A program made the position numbers and the translations under genes. Positions 1 to 8,070 of a stretch of 61,545 bases of DNA are shown here, in pieces. The notes below the pieces were generated by a model. It did not search any database. It was not told the origin of the DNA and saw nothing but the letters and a program-made list of their open reading frames with translations. Within the stretch, counting starts at the first letter, position 1; the number at the start of each line of letters is the position of its first letter. The stretch lies in IMG/VR virus record IMGVR_UViG_3300040806_001491, positions 1 to 61,545 of that record; one strand, given 5' to 3'. This stretch comes from a virus.

Positions 1-2
1 AT

Positions 3-557
3 ATTGATCCTGCACAAACATTACGTTTTGAATTTTCAGATCCAATTGGTAGATCAGTTATTGATACACAAGGTATAACAACCGGTGCTATTGCAACTAA
101 CATTGCATTTAACACATCTAGAGGTACACCAACTGTTCCTAATGTTGTTAATCCTAGCGATTCACTAGCTCTTATTACAGCATCAGGATATGACGGTGCA
201 GCACAAACACTTAGCTCAACTATTGTAATGAGCGTAGACGGCAACAAATCAGTAAGTGTTGGCGATGTTCCTGGTAAGATTTCATTCTTACCAATCAATA
301 GCGGAGCACTAAGTGGAATTGGCGTAACTATTGATGCTGACAGCAAAATGACTGTCAATAGAGGCTATACTACTGTTGCTCAAGCAACTATGGACATCAA
401 CGGTACAATGCTACTAGAACCACAAACAAGTGCTCCAACAGCAGCAGCAGGTATGATTGCTGTAGCAGACGGAACTACTTGGGATCCTGCATCTAAAGGT
501 GGTGCGTTACCGTATCCAGTATTTTATGATGGAAGTGCTTGGAACGCACTATACTAA
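3..557 (+). CDS. Tail-fibre-like virion protein, C-terminal part (5' end outside window)
   Basis: The reading frame is open from base 3 to the stop at 555-557, so this is the last 184 residues of a longer protein. An internal ATG at 228 exists, but the frame continues upstream in the same style, so I treat it as internal. The protein is rich in Ser, Thr, Gly, Asn and Ala with short beta-strand-like segments, and it ends in a compact tail containing GMIAVADGTTWDP and YDGSAWNALY. This resembles the ends of marine T4-like fibre and structural proteins and the YDG/W segments of the fibre genes at 19.5-26.9 kb. There are no enzyme motifs. The stop overlaps the convergent gene at 554-1240 by 4 nt. 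The structural role is inferred from composition and style. Confidence 0.6.
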   Translation: MDPAQTLRFEFSDPIGRSVIDTQGITTGAIATNIAFNTSRGTPTVPNVVNPSDSLALITASGYDGAAQTLSSTIVMSVDGNKSVSVGDVPGKISFLPINSGALSGIGVTIDADSKMTVNRGYTTVAQATMDINGTMLLEPQTSAPTAAAGMIAVADGTTWDPASKGGALPYPVFYDGSAWNALY

Positions 558-1240
558 TATAAAGAGTGCATACGCTGTATAAAGTCTGAAGAGTAATTAC
601 TCCTAAAACTTTCAAATACAAGTTTTTGTACATTAGATAATGGCATTGGTTGAGACACATCGATGCCATTATTCTTAAACAGAGCATAAGCACTTTCTAA
701 TCTGTCATCACTAAGATGACTTTCAATATCACTAAACAAAAGTGTTTCTTCTTTGTAATCATAACAAAAGAAGTAATTTATACATTTTAATTTTCCGTTT
801 ACAGGAAAATAACTACTAGGATGAAAACTAAATTTATAAAAACCTAGACTTTTATGTGCTTCTTCTATTTCTATGATTTGTTCTTGCCAGTCTGAAACTA
901 CAGAAGAATAATCATTACCTTCGCATCCTGCTTGATCCCACATATCAGAACCTTGTATTTCTAAGTATATTCTTTTGCTAACATGGTCTATTGCATCTAT
1001 TGTAGGAACGTGTTGCGGATAATGTTTTTGCATAAGTGTGAGATAATGAACTTCTCTAAGCCATTTTTCGTTCATCTTATTAGGATCTACAACCTTGTTC
1101 ATTCCTTTGTGATATTCAGTATCGTTGTGATACCACTGACAAAATATTTCTTTATCTTCGCTTATTAAGCTCGTGTAAATTAGATTGTTTCGACAAAGAC
1201 CTTTGCCCGGAACGTCATTGTAATAATAGTTAAAGTTCAT
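554..1240 (-). CDS. Unknown protein, possibly a degenerate kinase-like fold
   Basis: This is a 228-residue protein if the ATG at 1240 is used. The open frame runs back to 1345, but the extra 35 residues would lie inside the divergent oxygenase gene and look like shadow translation. The segment KWLREVHYLTLM followed by RIYLEIQGSDMW faintly resembles the alpha-C Glu and hinge of kinase or phosphotransferase folds. No HxD catalytic loop or DFG motif can be identified, so kinase activity is doubtful. The gene is divergent from the oxygenase at 1268, with only 27 nt between the starts, and its 3' end overlaps the fibre gene by 4 nt. I do not recognise it with confidence. It may belong with the accessory island downstream. 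Confidence 0.6.
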   Translation of the reverse strand: MNFNYYYNDVPGKGLCRNNLIYTSLISEDKEIFCQWYHNDTEYHKGMNKVVDPNKMNEKWLREVHYLTLMQKHYPQHVPTIDAIDHVSKRIYLEIQGSDMWDQAGCEGNDYSSVVSDWQEQIIEIEEAHKSLGFYKFSFHPSSYFPVNGKLKCINYFFCYDYKEETLLFSDIESHLSDDRLESAYALFKNNGIDVSQPMPLSNVQKLVFESFRSNYSSDFIQRMHSLY

Positions 1241-1267
1241 AAATATACTTATATCAAGAGGATAAAC

Positions 1268-2086
1268 ATGATTAGAGGAATTGGTGGGAAACCATATATA
1301 GATCTTGACAAGTACTTGAACATTCCAAGTTTTCAAGCATTGCATCCAGAAATTTGTAAAGGCTTTGCAACAGCAAGACCATATGCTAAAGAAGGTACAT
1401 GGATGGAGCCTGGTTTTAATTTTGATGATTCTAGTTACATATTAAACTGGAAGCCTATATTTCAAACATTTAAAAAGTTTCAAAATCTACCAGATAACGA
1501 TCCTATTAAAGTTGAAGGAATGAAACTGTGGCCTAGTGACTTTAGAAACTTTGAAGAACGTAATATTTTTGTAAGATATTTAAAGGCTGCAATGGGTGCG
1601 CACGACCCTTACATATATTATTTTTTATGGGAAGATGCAAATAATATGAGCGATCGAGGAGAAATTGAGAGGCCTCCTACTCCGGAACAAGAACATTTTC
1701 CAAGTGTTGTAAAATGGGTTGAAAATTTAAAAACACAGGGTGTTATTGAACACATAGGTAGAGTTATATTCTTCTTTAGTGAGTCTAGTTCTAAACCATT
1801 TGAACATAGAGATATTGACCATAGTACACAAGGTGATGAAAACGGATATAGTAATCACAATATAGAATTTATACACATACGCCCTATGATGAAAAGAGGC
1901 TTTTATATATGGGATCCTGAAGCTAAAAAGAAAACATACGTTAACTCTCATTCGTGCTTCTTTAACGATCAAGACTGGCACGGTGGCGAATTTAGTATGG
2001 AGCAAGAATACGGACTACGTATAGATTGTAAATTTACTGATAAGTTTAAAAAACTACTTGGAATAGATCATCTTACACACTACTAG
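1268..2086 (+). CDS. 2-oxoglutarate/Fe(II) oxygenase-like protein
   Basis: This 272-residue protein has the arrangement expected of a double-stranded beta-helix oxygenase. HRD at residues 180-182 fits the HxD iron motif, His238 (in DQDWHGG) fits the distal iron ligand, and Arg251 (in YGLRID) lies where the 2-oxoglutarate carboxylate is bound. Such enzymes hydroxylate or desaturate protein side chains, sugars, lipids or nucleobases, and the substrate here cannot be read from the sequence. The start is ATG 1268 with AGAGGATAAAC as ribosome binding site. The gene ends in a UUCG terminator hairpin (2085-2109) and overlaps the convergent gene by 14 nt. A different oxygenase-like gene faces it, and the radical SAM genes follow. 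Confidence 0.65.
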   Translation: MIRGIGGKPYIDLDKYLNIPSFQALHPEICKGFATARPYAKEGTWMEPGFNFDDSSYILNWKPIFQTFKKFQNLPDNDPIKVEGMKLWPSDFRNFEERNIFVRYLKAAMGAHDPYIYYFLWEDANNMSDRGEIERPPTPEQEHFPSVVKWVENLKTQGVIEHIGRVIFFFSESSSKPFEHRDIDHSTQGDENGYSNHNIEFIHIRPMMKRGFYIWDPEAKKKTYVNSHSCFFNDQDWHGGEFSMEQEYGLRIDCKFTDKFKKLLGIDHLTHY

Positions 2087-2756
2087 TAATACCTTCGGGT
2101 ATTACTTTTCTTAAACTAGACAGCATACTAGAGCATACTTCAAAAGATACAAATGTATCTCCTTTAAAAAAGTTATCTAGTTTACCTTGTTTATCTACAT
2201 AGTTGAGCCAGGGACTAATGTGTTTGTCAAATAAAAATCTAGAATTATATACTGTTCCTTGTAGTTTTACAAATACCCCGTTGTGTAAATTACCTCTTGT
2301 TAACAGTTCTCTAATTACTAGTTGTTTTCTTACTTTGTCACCGTGATTACTAGCTGTATGCAATCTTCCTGCATCCATGTACCACCATATACCGTCATAT
2401 ACTAAATTGTACATATCTAAATGTTCTAAGTCTATTAAAAAACTTTCTTCTCCAGATAAATTTATATGCCATCTATTATCAATATCAGAGTGTGACATAT
2501 AACAGTTGCCGGGTTCCATTTCTATAATACGAGCTTCGCCTTTTTGTGTAGGTAAAGAATTATATAGCTCTTCTAAAGGTGTATTTTTATAAATGTCTTT
2601 TAGTTTCCACGGATCGTAAAAGAAGTTTTCTGTTGGCTCGTTTAAAACAAGTTTATCACGTTCGCCTTTGACAACTTCAATGTCATTTGTTATAATATAA
2701 TTATTGCATTGATCTAAAAGATCTGTTGTAACTGTATATCCGGTATTTTCTAGCAT
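2073..2756 (-). CDS. Aspartyl/asparaginyl hydroxylase-like 2OG oxygenase
   Basis: This is a 227-residue protein. MSHSDID (residues 87-93) gives an HxD pair at His89 and Asp91, and DAGRLHTASNHGDKVRK gives the distal His133 followed by Arg143; Arg149 in VIREL is the alternative 2OG ligand. The order, spacing and the HTASN segment resemble the aspartyl/asparaginyl beta-hydroxylase branch of the cupin-like oxygenases. A related family with another substrate is possible. It is not similar by eye to the neighbouring oxygenase at 1268-2086, so the two are probably different enzymes. The ATG at 2756 lies beside an inverted repeat shared with the divergent PP-loop gene (2758-2807). Its 3' end carries the neighbour's terminator hairpin inside the coding sequence. 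Confidence 0.6.
   Translation of the reverse strand: MLENTGYTVTTDLLDQCNNYIITNDIEVVKGERDKLVLNEPTENFFYDPWKLKDIYKNTPLEELYNSLPTQKGEARIIEMEPGNCYMSHSDIDNRWHINLSGEESFLIDLEHLDMYNLVYDGIWWYMDAGRLHTASNHGDKVRKQLVIRELLTRGNLHNGVFVKLQGTVYNSRFLFDKHISPWLNYVDKQGKLDNFFKGDTFVSFEVCSSMLSSLRKVIPEGITSSV
2085..2109 (+). terminator. UUCG-loop intrinsic terminator of the oxygenase gene
   Basis: AGTAATACC (2085-2093), loop TTCG, GGTATTACT (2098-2106) form a perfect 9-bp stem followed by a short T run to 2109. This is the usual T4-type UUCG terminator. It starts at the stop codon of the gene at 1268-2086 and lies inside the last codons of the convergent gene. On the minus strand no T run follows the stem, so it should act mainly on plus-strand transcription. 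Confidence 0.8.
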
Positions 2757-2757
2757 A

Positions 2758-2807
2758 AAGTATTTACCAGGTCTACGTTAAGTGCTATGTTTACTTGGTA
2801 AATATTT
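2758..2807. repeat. Inverted repeat between divergent genes (candidate operator)
   Basis: AAGTATTTACCAGGT (2758-2772) and ACTTGGTAAATATTT (2793-2807) are inverted copies that match at 13 of 15 positions, separated by 20 nt. As a result both divergent genes have almost the same 5' context, GGTAAATAYTT, just before the ATG. Neither gene has a clear Shine-Dalgarno sequence. It could be an operator or a pair of weak late-promoter-like boxes. On the plus strand, TGCTATGTT (2783-2791) is a possible extended -10 with TTTACC at -35. Confidence 0.45.
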
Positions 2808-2809
2808 GC

Positions 2810-3526
2810 ATGGACATAGATGGCGTTAACATTCCAATTAACCCTAACTGGAAAAGAATAGGTATTAGTATAAGTGGTGGTGCAGACAGTGCATTACTCA
2901 CATACTTAGTTGCAAGTAATACTAATGCACAAATTTATCTTACCAATCAAATACGATGTTGGAAAACTAGGCCTTGGCAAGAATATATAGCAGACAAAGT
3001 TATACAATGGCTAATGATGGAATTTGATAATATTGTTGGTGTTGAAAGAAATTTTATTCCGCCAGATCTTGAGTGGGGTCGTAAAGGTCAAAATATAGTA
3101 GACGAATATGGAAAACTAAAAAGCGGTAATCAAATTATACTTAGAAGTTATAATGAGTACATAGGACATAAGTATAATTTAGATGCTTGGTTTGCAGCTA
3201 TTAATAAAAATCCAGACATAGATATACCAGGTGCATTAGAAGATAGAAACGAAGGACATATACCTCCAATATTAGAACACATGGGCTGTACTATATGTCA
3301 TCCTTTTGTACATGTAATGAAAGACTGGATTATCAAACAATACTATAGATTAAAAATTACAGATCTGTTAGAACTTACTAGAAGCTGCGAAGGTGATGCT
3401 TTTGACTATCCAGAAGTATTTGGAGATTTAGATTATACTAATTATATACCAGGACAAAAAATTCCAGAATGCGGGAAATGTTTTTGGTGTAAAGAAAGGG
3501 AGTGGGCTCTTGCCAAAATCAAATAG
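2810..3526 (+). CDS. QueC-like PP-loop ATPase
   Basis: From ATG 2810 the protein has 238 residues; an in-frame TTG lies 15 nt upstream at 2795, and neither start has a good ribosome binding site. The motif ISISGGADSALL near the N-terminus is the PP-loop (SGGxDS), which binds ATP and adenylates a carboxylate or carbonyl. Near the C-terminus, RSCEGDA and later ECGKCFWCKER give a Cys plus CxxCxxC arrangement like the zinc site of QueC (7-cyano-7-deazaguanine synthase). An extra CTIC lies before it. No QueD, QueE or FolE genes are in the window, so a deazaguanine role is unproven. It is first in a run with two radical SAM genes, and its end overlaps the next start by 17 nt. An adenylation or amidation step on the island's product is my inference. 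Confidence 0.75.
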   Translation: MDIDGVNIPINPNWKRIGISISGGADSALLTYLVASNTNAQIYLTNQIRCWKTRPWQEYIADKVIQWLMMEFDNIVGVERNFIPPDLEWGRKGQNIVDEYGKLKSGNQIILRSYNEYIGHKYNLDAWFAAINKNPDIDIPGALEDRNEGHIPPILEHMGCTICHPFVHVMKDWIIKQYYRLKITDLLELTRSCEGDAFDYPEVFGDLDYTNYIPGQKIPECGKCFWCKEREWALAKIK

Positions 3527-4781
3527 TTGTACATTTTGTATGCATCCATTTACTGGATTAGCTACTAGAGAAGACGGTGCTATTAAAGTATGCTGCCGTA
3601 GCCAGCCAATTGGATGGATACAAAACGAAACTTTGGAAGAAGTTTGGAACGGTGATGCTATGCGTGAAGTGCGCAGACAAGTACTCAATAACGAGCGTCC
3701 AGATGTATGTAAGCCATGCTTTGACCTCGAAGATCAGGGGGTACAGAGCTTACGACAGCGTCATACAGCAGGTGTTATACCTGAAGCTAGGGTCAACTTA
3801 TACCCTGATGCATTAGACGCTTTAAACGACGATTACACAATGCCTTTTGAACTTCCTACTATGGAGATTAAACTTAACAATTTATGTAATTTAAGATGTC
3901 GTATGTGTAACCCACTAGATAGTACTAGTTGGAAAGATTGGGATCAAGTTACAGAGTTTTACAAAAAAGAAAATAACATTTTGATTCCAATTATTGACGA
4001 ACTTACTGATACACCAGGACAGTATATTGGTCCATTTGATAACAGCGATAATTGGTGGGAATCATTTGAAAAATTATTGCCCTATTTCCGTAGGGTAGAA
4101 TTTGCAGGCGGTGAGCCGTTAATGGATCCGTACCATTATAAAATACTTGATAGACTTGCAGAATACGGCGATAATATAGAATTAAAGTATGCTACAAACG
4201 GCACTACGCTAGGTATAAAAGGCGGACGTACTATACACGACTATTGGCCTAAGTTTAGAAGCATAGCTGTAAACGTAAGCATAGACGGTGTACATGACGT
4301 TTACGAGTACATTAGAGGCAACGGTAAGTTTAGCGAGATAGAAGAAAATGTAAAAGTATTCCAAAGTTTTCCTAACGTAACTAGAGTAGTGGGTGCATTT
4401 ACTGTACAAGCAAACAACATCATGCAAATTGATAAAGTAATTGATTACTTCATTAACAAAATGGGCATTGTGTTTTATTCACATCGTGTAAACTATCCAA
4501 TGGTATTAAGCGCACAAGTATTGCCGCCTCAACTAAAAGCAAAAGTTGTTGATAGGCTAGAACAAATGAAAACCGAAATACTTGAATATCCTTTGGTACA
4601 ACAACATAAACTGTTAGAACAAATTACCTTGCAACAGATACAAGATAACATTAATTTTCTAGAATCAAAATGTATGTATAGCTCGCACTGGAAAGACTGT
4701 GTAGAGTTTAATAAGCGTTTAGATAAAACTAGAGGACAAGATTTTCTATCAGCAAATCCGGAGTTTGCAGATTATGTATAA
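3510..4781 (+). CDS. Radical SAM protein with N-terminal SPASM/twitch-like Cys domain
   Basis: This is a 423-residue protein starting at TTG 3510, with AGGGAG about 7 nt upstream. The N-terminus carries CTFC (Cys7, Cys10), CC (28, 29) and CKPC (67, 70), a SPASM/twitch-like set for an auxiliary Fe-S cluster. The radical SAM motif CNLRCRMC (Cys126, 130, 133) follows, then AGGEPLM near residue 200, which marks the SAM-binding strand. The auxiliary domain usually follows the barrel, so the order here is reversed. The gene at 6652-8070 has the same order and a similar C-terminal end (LDxxRG...PE). The reaction and substrate are unknown. It overlaps the PP-loop gene upstream by 17 nt and the next radical SAM gene by 8 nt. 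Confidence 0.85.
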   Translation: MPKSNSCTFCMHPFTGLATREDGAIKVCCRSQPIGWIQNETLEEVWNGDAMREVRRQVLNNERPDVCKPCFDLEDQGVQSLRQRHTAGVIPEARVNLYPDALDALNDDYTMPFELPTMEIKLNNLCNLRCRMCNPLDSTSWKDWDQVTEFYKKENNILIPIIDELTDTPGQYIGPFDNSDNWWESFEKLLPYFRRVEFAGGEPLMDPYHYKILDRLAEYGDNIELKYATNGTTLGIKGGRTIHDYWPKFRSIAVNVSIDGVHDVYEYIRGNGKFSEIEENVKVFQSFPNVTRVVGAFTVQANNIMQIDKVIDYFINKMGIVFYSHRVNYPMVLSAQVLPPQLKAKVVDRLEQMKTEILEYPLVQQHKLLEQITLQQIQDNINFLESKCMYSSHWKDCVEFNKRLDKTRGQDFLSANPEFADYV

Positions 4782-5673
4782 AGTAACAAGCAAATGGCCA
4801 CATCAAGATAGTGTAAAAATAGAATGGAATATAGGCAAAAGATGCAATCTTGATTGTGCATACTGTCCGTCATTTATACATGATAACTTTAGCCCTCATA
4901 CAGACATAGATGTTTTTAAAAAAGCATTAGCTGAATTATCAAAAATGAATAAACCTTTGAGAATTAGTTTTACAGGCGGCGAGCCATGCGTACACCCTAA
5001 TATTATAGATATAGTCGAGTCGACTAGAGAAGTAGCAGATTGGATTAATATTACTACTAACGGTACACTTCCATATAAGTTATATGGTAGATTACCTGTC
5101 GATCATTATGTTTTTAGTCTACACTTTGATAATGAAGTTGTAGAAAAAACAGTAAACAATATATTGTACTGGAGTCAGTTAAATGATATGGAAAGAAATA
5201 TTCCTTATCAGGTTAATCTAATGGCTCATCATCAGTATATGGATCGTGTAAAAGAAAGCTGTTGTGTATTAGATGGACATAGCGTTCCTTATGTTATTCG
5301 TAGAATAAGATGGACCGAAGGCGATCACGATTGGTTTGACGACATGAGATATGACTCAAAGGATTTAGAATGGATCCTAGACCATAATGCTACAGTTAAA
5401 GCAAATTGTTTAATAGATGATACTGAAGAAATGCATGCCAACGATATTATTAAACATCATAAAAATCAATTTAAAGGTTGGAAATGTAACGCAGGTATTG
5501 AAAGTTTAATGATTAATTGGGACGGTGAAGTACATCGAGCTACGTGCAGAGTGGGTGGGAGTTTAGGTAACATCTATAGTGGCACATTTGAAATTCCTAC
5601 CGAACCAATTACATGTACACGTAATTGGTGTACATGTGCTGCGGATATACCGTTAACTAAAGTTTCCACTTAG
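4774..5673 (+). CDS. Radical SAM protein with C-terminal twitch-like domain
   Basis: The start is ATG 4774 with GGAG 10 nt upstream (an in-frame TTG at 4765 is less likely), giving 299 residues. RCNLDCAYC (Cys24, 28, 31) is the radical SAM cluster motif and FTGGEPC (residues 66-72) the SAM-binding motif. The C-terminal third has WKCNAG, a Cys in HRATCRVGG, a Gly-Asn-Ile segment and TCTRNWCTCAADIPLTK, an auxiliary-cluster domain shared with the genes at 5657-6655 and 8666-9670. These three look like one subfamily with different substrates. It is the last gene of the plus-strand run and ends in a 17-nt tail-to-tail overlap with the opposing operon. Confidence 0.85.
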   Translation: MYKVTSKWPHQDSVKIEWNIGKRCNLDCAYCPSFIHDNFSPHTDIDVFKKALAELSKMNKPLRISFTGGEPCVHPNIIDIVESTREVADWINITTNGTLPYKLYGRLPVDHYVFSLHFDNEVVEKTVNNILYWSQLNDMERNIPYQVNLMAHHQYMDRVKESCCVLDGHSVPYVIRRIRWTEGDHDWFDDMRYDSKDLEWILDHNATVKANCLIDDTEEMHANDIIKHHKNQFKGWKCNAGIESLMINWDGEVHRATCRVGGSLGNIYSGTFEIPTEPITCTRNWCTCAADIPLTKVST

Positions 5674-6655
5674 TAATATGTGTGTCGGGTTGACATCCGC
5701 ATGTTTTATAAGGACAAGTAAATCTGTCAATCTTACTTCTAACATTTTTTAATTTTTCTGTAAATCCTTCTTCAAAAATATTAAAATCTTCTGTTTTAAA
5801 GATAGCAACATTACAACTACCTGTAAGTGAGCCGTCAAAATTTATGCACAAATTTTCATATAACACATTACACTTCCATCCTTGAAAGTGGTTTTCATCA
5901 TTGTTTATATAATCACCTGAACGCTTTGGTAATACACTATCGTTATCGTATAATGCAATACTATCGTGTATCCTAAAGAGATGCATATTTTTTAATAAAA
6001 AATCACTTTCAGGAAGTCTTTTTAATCCACTATTCATATATTCTATCATTTCGGGAGTATAACTTAAATTGTCTTTGCCTTCACATTGTATTACAGGTTT
6101 TGCTTCTATAAACCAAGGGTTTTTACTCGTTTTAAATTTTTCTATAATGTCTTTACATTTTTCAAAATACTCTGCATCCATTAATACTAGAGCTGTAACA
6201 GACACGCCTTGTTCATAAAGATAATCACAAACTTCTATGGTATGATCAATGTCAGCAAATTCATGATGTACACTTAGTGTAACTTTATCAAGATACTTAC
6301 TATGGTTTTCCCACCACCTTAGTGTTCTACTACCGTTTGTTGTTACTGTAAATTCTATGTCATAGACTTTAGATAATCTGTCACAAAATTCTCCAAAGTA
6401 AGGCCATAGTGTAGGTTCGCCTCCTCCTGCAAGATTTAGTTCTACTTTGTTTTTATTATAATGTACACGATAAAACTCAAATAAAGCACTAAAGTTTTTT
6501 ACAATAGTATCTATATTTTTTGAGTATCTGTGTACTCCGTCTTTGCTACCCGGAAAACAATATGTACAATTAAAGTTACATATATCCGTTGGAAAAAATC
6601 TAATGTCTAAAACATCTTTAGGAACAAGACTTACAATTTTTTTTAATTGTGTCAT
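5657..6655 (-). CDS. Radical SAM protein with C-terminal twitch-like domain
   Basis: This is a 332-residue protein. DICNFNCTYC carries Cys26, 30 and 33, and AGGGEPTLW (residues 76-84) is a GGEP variant with an extra Gly. The C-terminal part has WKCNV, a Cys in LTGSCNVA and TCPYKTCGCQPDTHITK, matching the domain of the genes at 4774 and 8666. It is the last gene of the minus-strand operon starting at 12309. Its ATG overlaps the stop of the upstream gene in an ATGA (6652-6655), which suggests coupled translation. The substrate is unknown. It is conserved enough with its paralogues to be an active enzyme rather than a remnant. Confidence 0.85.
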   Translation of the reverse strand: MTQLKKIVSLVPKDVLDIRFFPTDICNFNCTYCFPGSKDGVHRYSKNIDTIVKNFSALFEFYRVHYNKNKVELNLAGGGEPTLWPYFGEFCDRLSKVYDIEFTVTTNGSRTLRWWENHSKYLDKVTLSVHHEFADIDHTIEVCDYLYEQGVSVTALVLMDAEYFEKCKDIIEKFKTSKNPWFIEAKPVIQCEGKDNLSYTPEMIEYMNSGLKRLPESDFLLKNMHLFRIHDSIALYDNDSVLPKRSGDYINNDENHFQGWKCNVLYENLCINFDGSLTGSCNVAIFKTEDFNIFEEGFTEKLKNVRSKIDRFTCPYKTCGCQPDTHITKWKL

Positions 6656-8070
6656 AGTAAATGTGCTAACTCCGGAAATATTTTTGCAGCATTTAAACCT
6701 CGAATATTGTCTAATTTATTTACATATTCTTTAAATCCTGGTAACATATGACTGTTATCTTGTGCATTCATATGTTTTAGAACAGCCTCCCAACGTTTCC
6801 ATCCGTAAGGGTTATGTTTCCAATAGTCGTCATCTTGTCTATAGTTTTTCCATAACCAGTCTTTAAAGTCCATAAATCTTTCTTCTACTTCTTGTTTGTC
6901 TTCTTTAGGTAGAATCTGAATGCTTAAAAACGTAGGAATGTATAATAAGTGCATATTAACTAATCCGCCGCCCATTTGTATACCACCTGGAACATTACCT
7001 GAATTTAACTTTTTAAATCCGCTTTCAACTTTCCACTTCATAAAGTCAGGCAAATGCTTTACATTGAATATCTGTATTGCTGTTGCTAAACTTGTTTGTA
7101 TATTATCCGGAGTATTATCAAGCAAATGTAATGTACGTTCTACAGTTTCAAAGTCAGTAGGATAACGTATGTACTCATCACGTTCATGACATGCATCCAT
7201 ACTTACAGCAAATTTTACTTTTTTAAATTTACTCCATAATTCAATTAGATCGTCATCAACAAGTAGCCCATTTGAATTGTAACGTAGCAAAATTTTATCC
7301 TGATAACCTTGACGTACAATTTCTTCAATAAATTCTTTATGCTCTTTTATCATCAACGGTTCGCCGCCGGCAAAATAAACCTGCTTTAGGTTAGGAATTT
7401 GTCTATACATTTCTTCCCAGAATGTATCTTTTTCATGCCACTTGTTATTGAATTCTTTTTTATCCCACATCATTTGACGCTTAACATCTGGGTCTTGTAA
7501 TACAGGTATTAACTGTTGCCAGTCTTTAACCCATTTGCTACTATCATGCGGACTACACATTACACACTTGATATTACATGTATGTCCTAAACGTAAATCT
7601 AAATATACTAACTCTTCTGGTATTGTACCATCTTCTTTAGTTTGTTTAACTAGTTCGGCCATATCAACACCGTCTTCGTCGTGTTGCCAAGTAGCACTTT
7701 CCCAAATACGCTTACTAACTACGCCAACTTTTTCTTCTTCAAAGCATTTACGACAACTAGCAGGTATTTCTCCTGCAAGCATAGTTGTACGTACACTTTT
7801 CATATAATCATTGTTCCAGGCTTCCATAGGTGTTTCACGACCAAAGTTTGCTGGCTTGCCGTTTTCCATTTTAACTAAGCCTACTTCGTGATCGTTTCCT
7901 GCACCGCTGGCGTTTGCACTACAGCACAATCGCATATCGCCATTTGGTCTTGTAGCAAAGTGTATCCAAGGTAACACACAAAATGTAGGTGTGCCTGTTA
8001 ATGTTTCAATTTCTCGTTGAAACTTTCCTAATTTAGTATCTTCTGGGTTATACCAATACTTGTCTGTCAT
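6652..8070 (-). CDS. Radical SAM protein with N-terminal SPASM/twitch-like Cys domain
   Basis: This 472-residue protein is the longer relative of the gene at 3510-4781. The N-terminal cluster domain has FCVLPW (Cys31), LCC (49, 50) and CRKC (106, 109). The radical SAM motif TCNIKCVMC (Cys165, 169, 172) follows, with FAGGEPLM around residues 233-240. The C-terminus contains LDNIRG and PELAHLL, like its relative. It overlaps the methyltransferase by one base (TAATG at 8070) and the next radical SAM gene by four, so the operon is tightly coupled. The presence of two such enzymes in opposite operons suggests two steps, or two substrates, of one pathway; that is inference. Confidence 0.85.
   Translation of the reverse strand: MTDKYWYNPEDTKLGKFQREIETLTGTPTFCVLPWIHFATRPNGDMRLCCSANASGAGNDHEVGLVKMENGKPANFGRETPMEAWNNDYMKSVRTTMLAGEIPASCRKCFEEEKVGVVSKRIWESATWQHDEDGVDMAELVKQTKEDGTIPEELVYLDLRLGHTCNIKCVMCSPHDSSKWVKDWQQLIPVLQDPDVKRQMMWDKKEFNNKWHEKDTFWEEMYRQIPNLKQVYFAGGEPLMIKEHKEFIEEIVRQGYQDKILLRYNSNGLLVDDDLIELWSKFKKVKFAVSMDACHERDEYIRYPTDFETVERTLHLLDNTPDNIQTSLATAIQIFNVKHLPDFMKWKVESGFKKLNSGNVPGGIQMGGGLVNMHLLYIPTFLSIQILPKEDKQEVEERFMDFKDWLWKNYRQDDDYWKHNPYGWKRWEAVLKHMNAQDNSHMLPGFKEYVNKLDNIRGLNAAKIFPELAHLL

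Noticed and set aside
228-557. Complete small gene starting at ATG 228
   Set aside because: The frame is open from the window edge and the protein style is continuous, so it is the end of a larger gene.
1241-1345. Longer N-terminus of the minus-strand gene at 554-1240
   Set aside because: It would overlap the start and first 26 codons of the divergent oxygenase, and the added residues look like shadow translation.
2810-3526. Evidence for 7-deazaguanine DNA modification
   Set aside because: Only a QueC-like gene is present; no other pathway gene or transglycosylase in the window.
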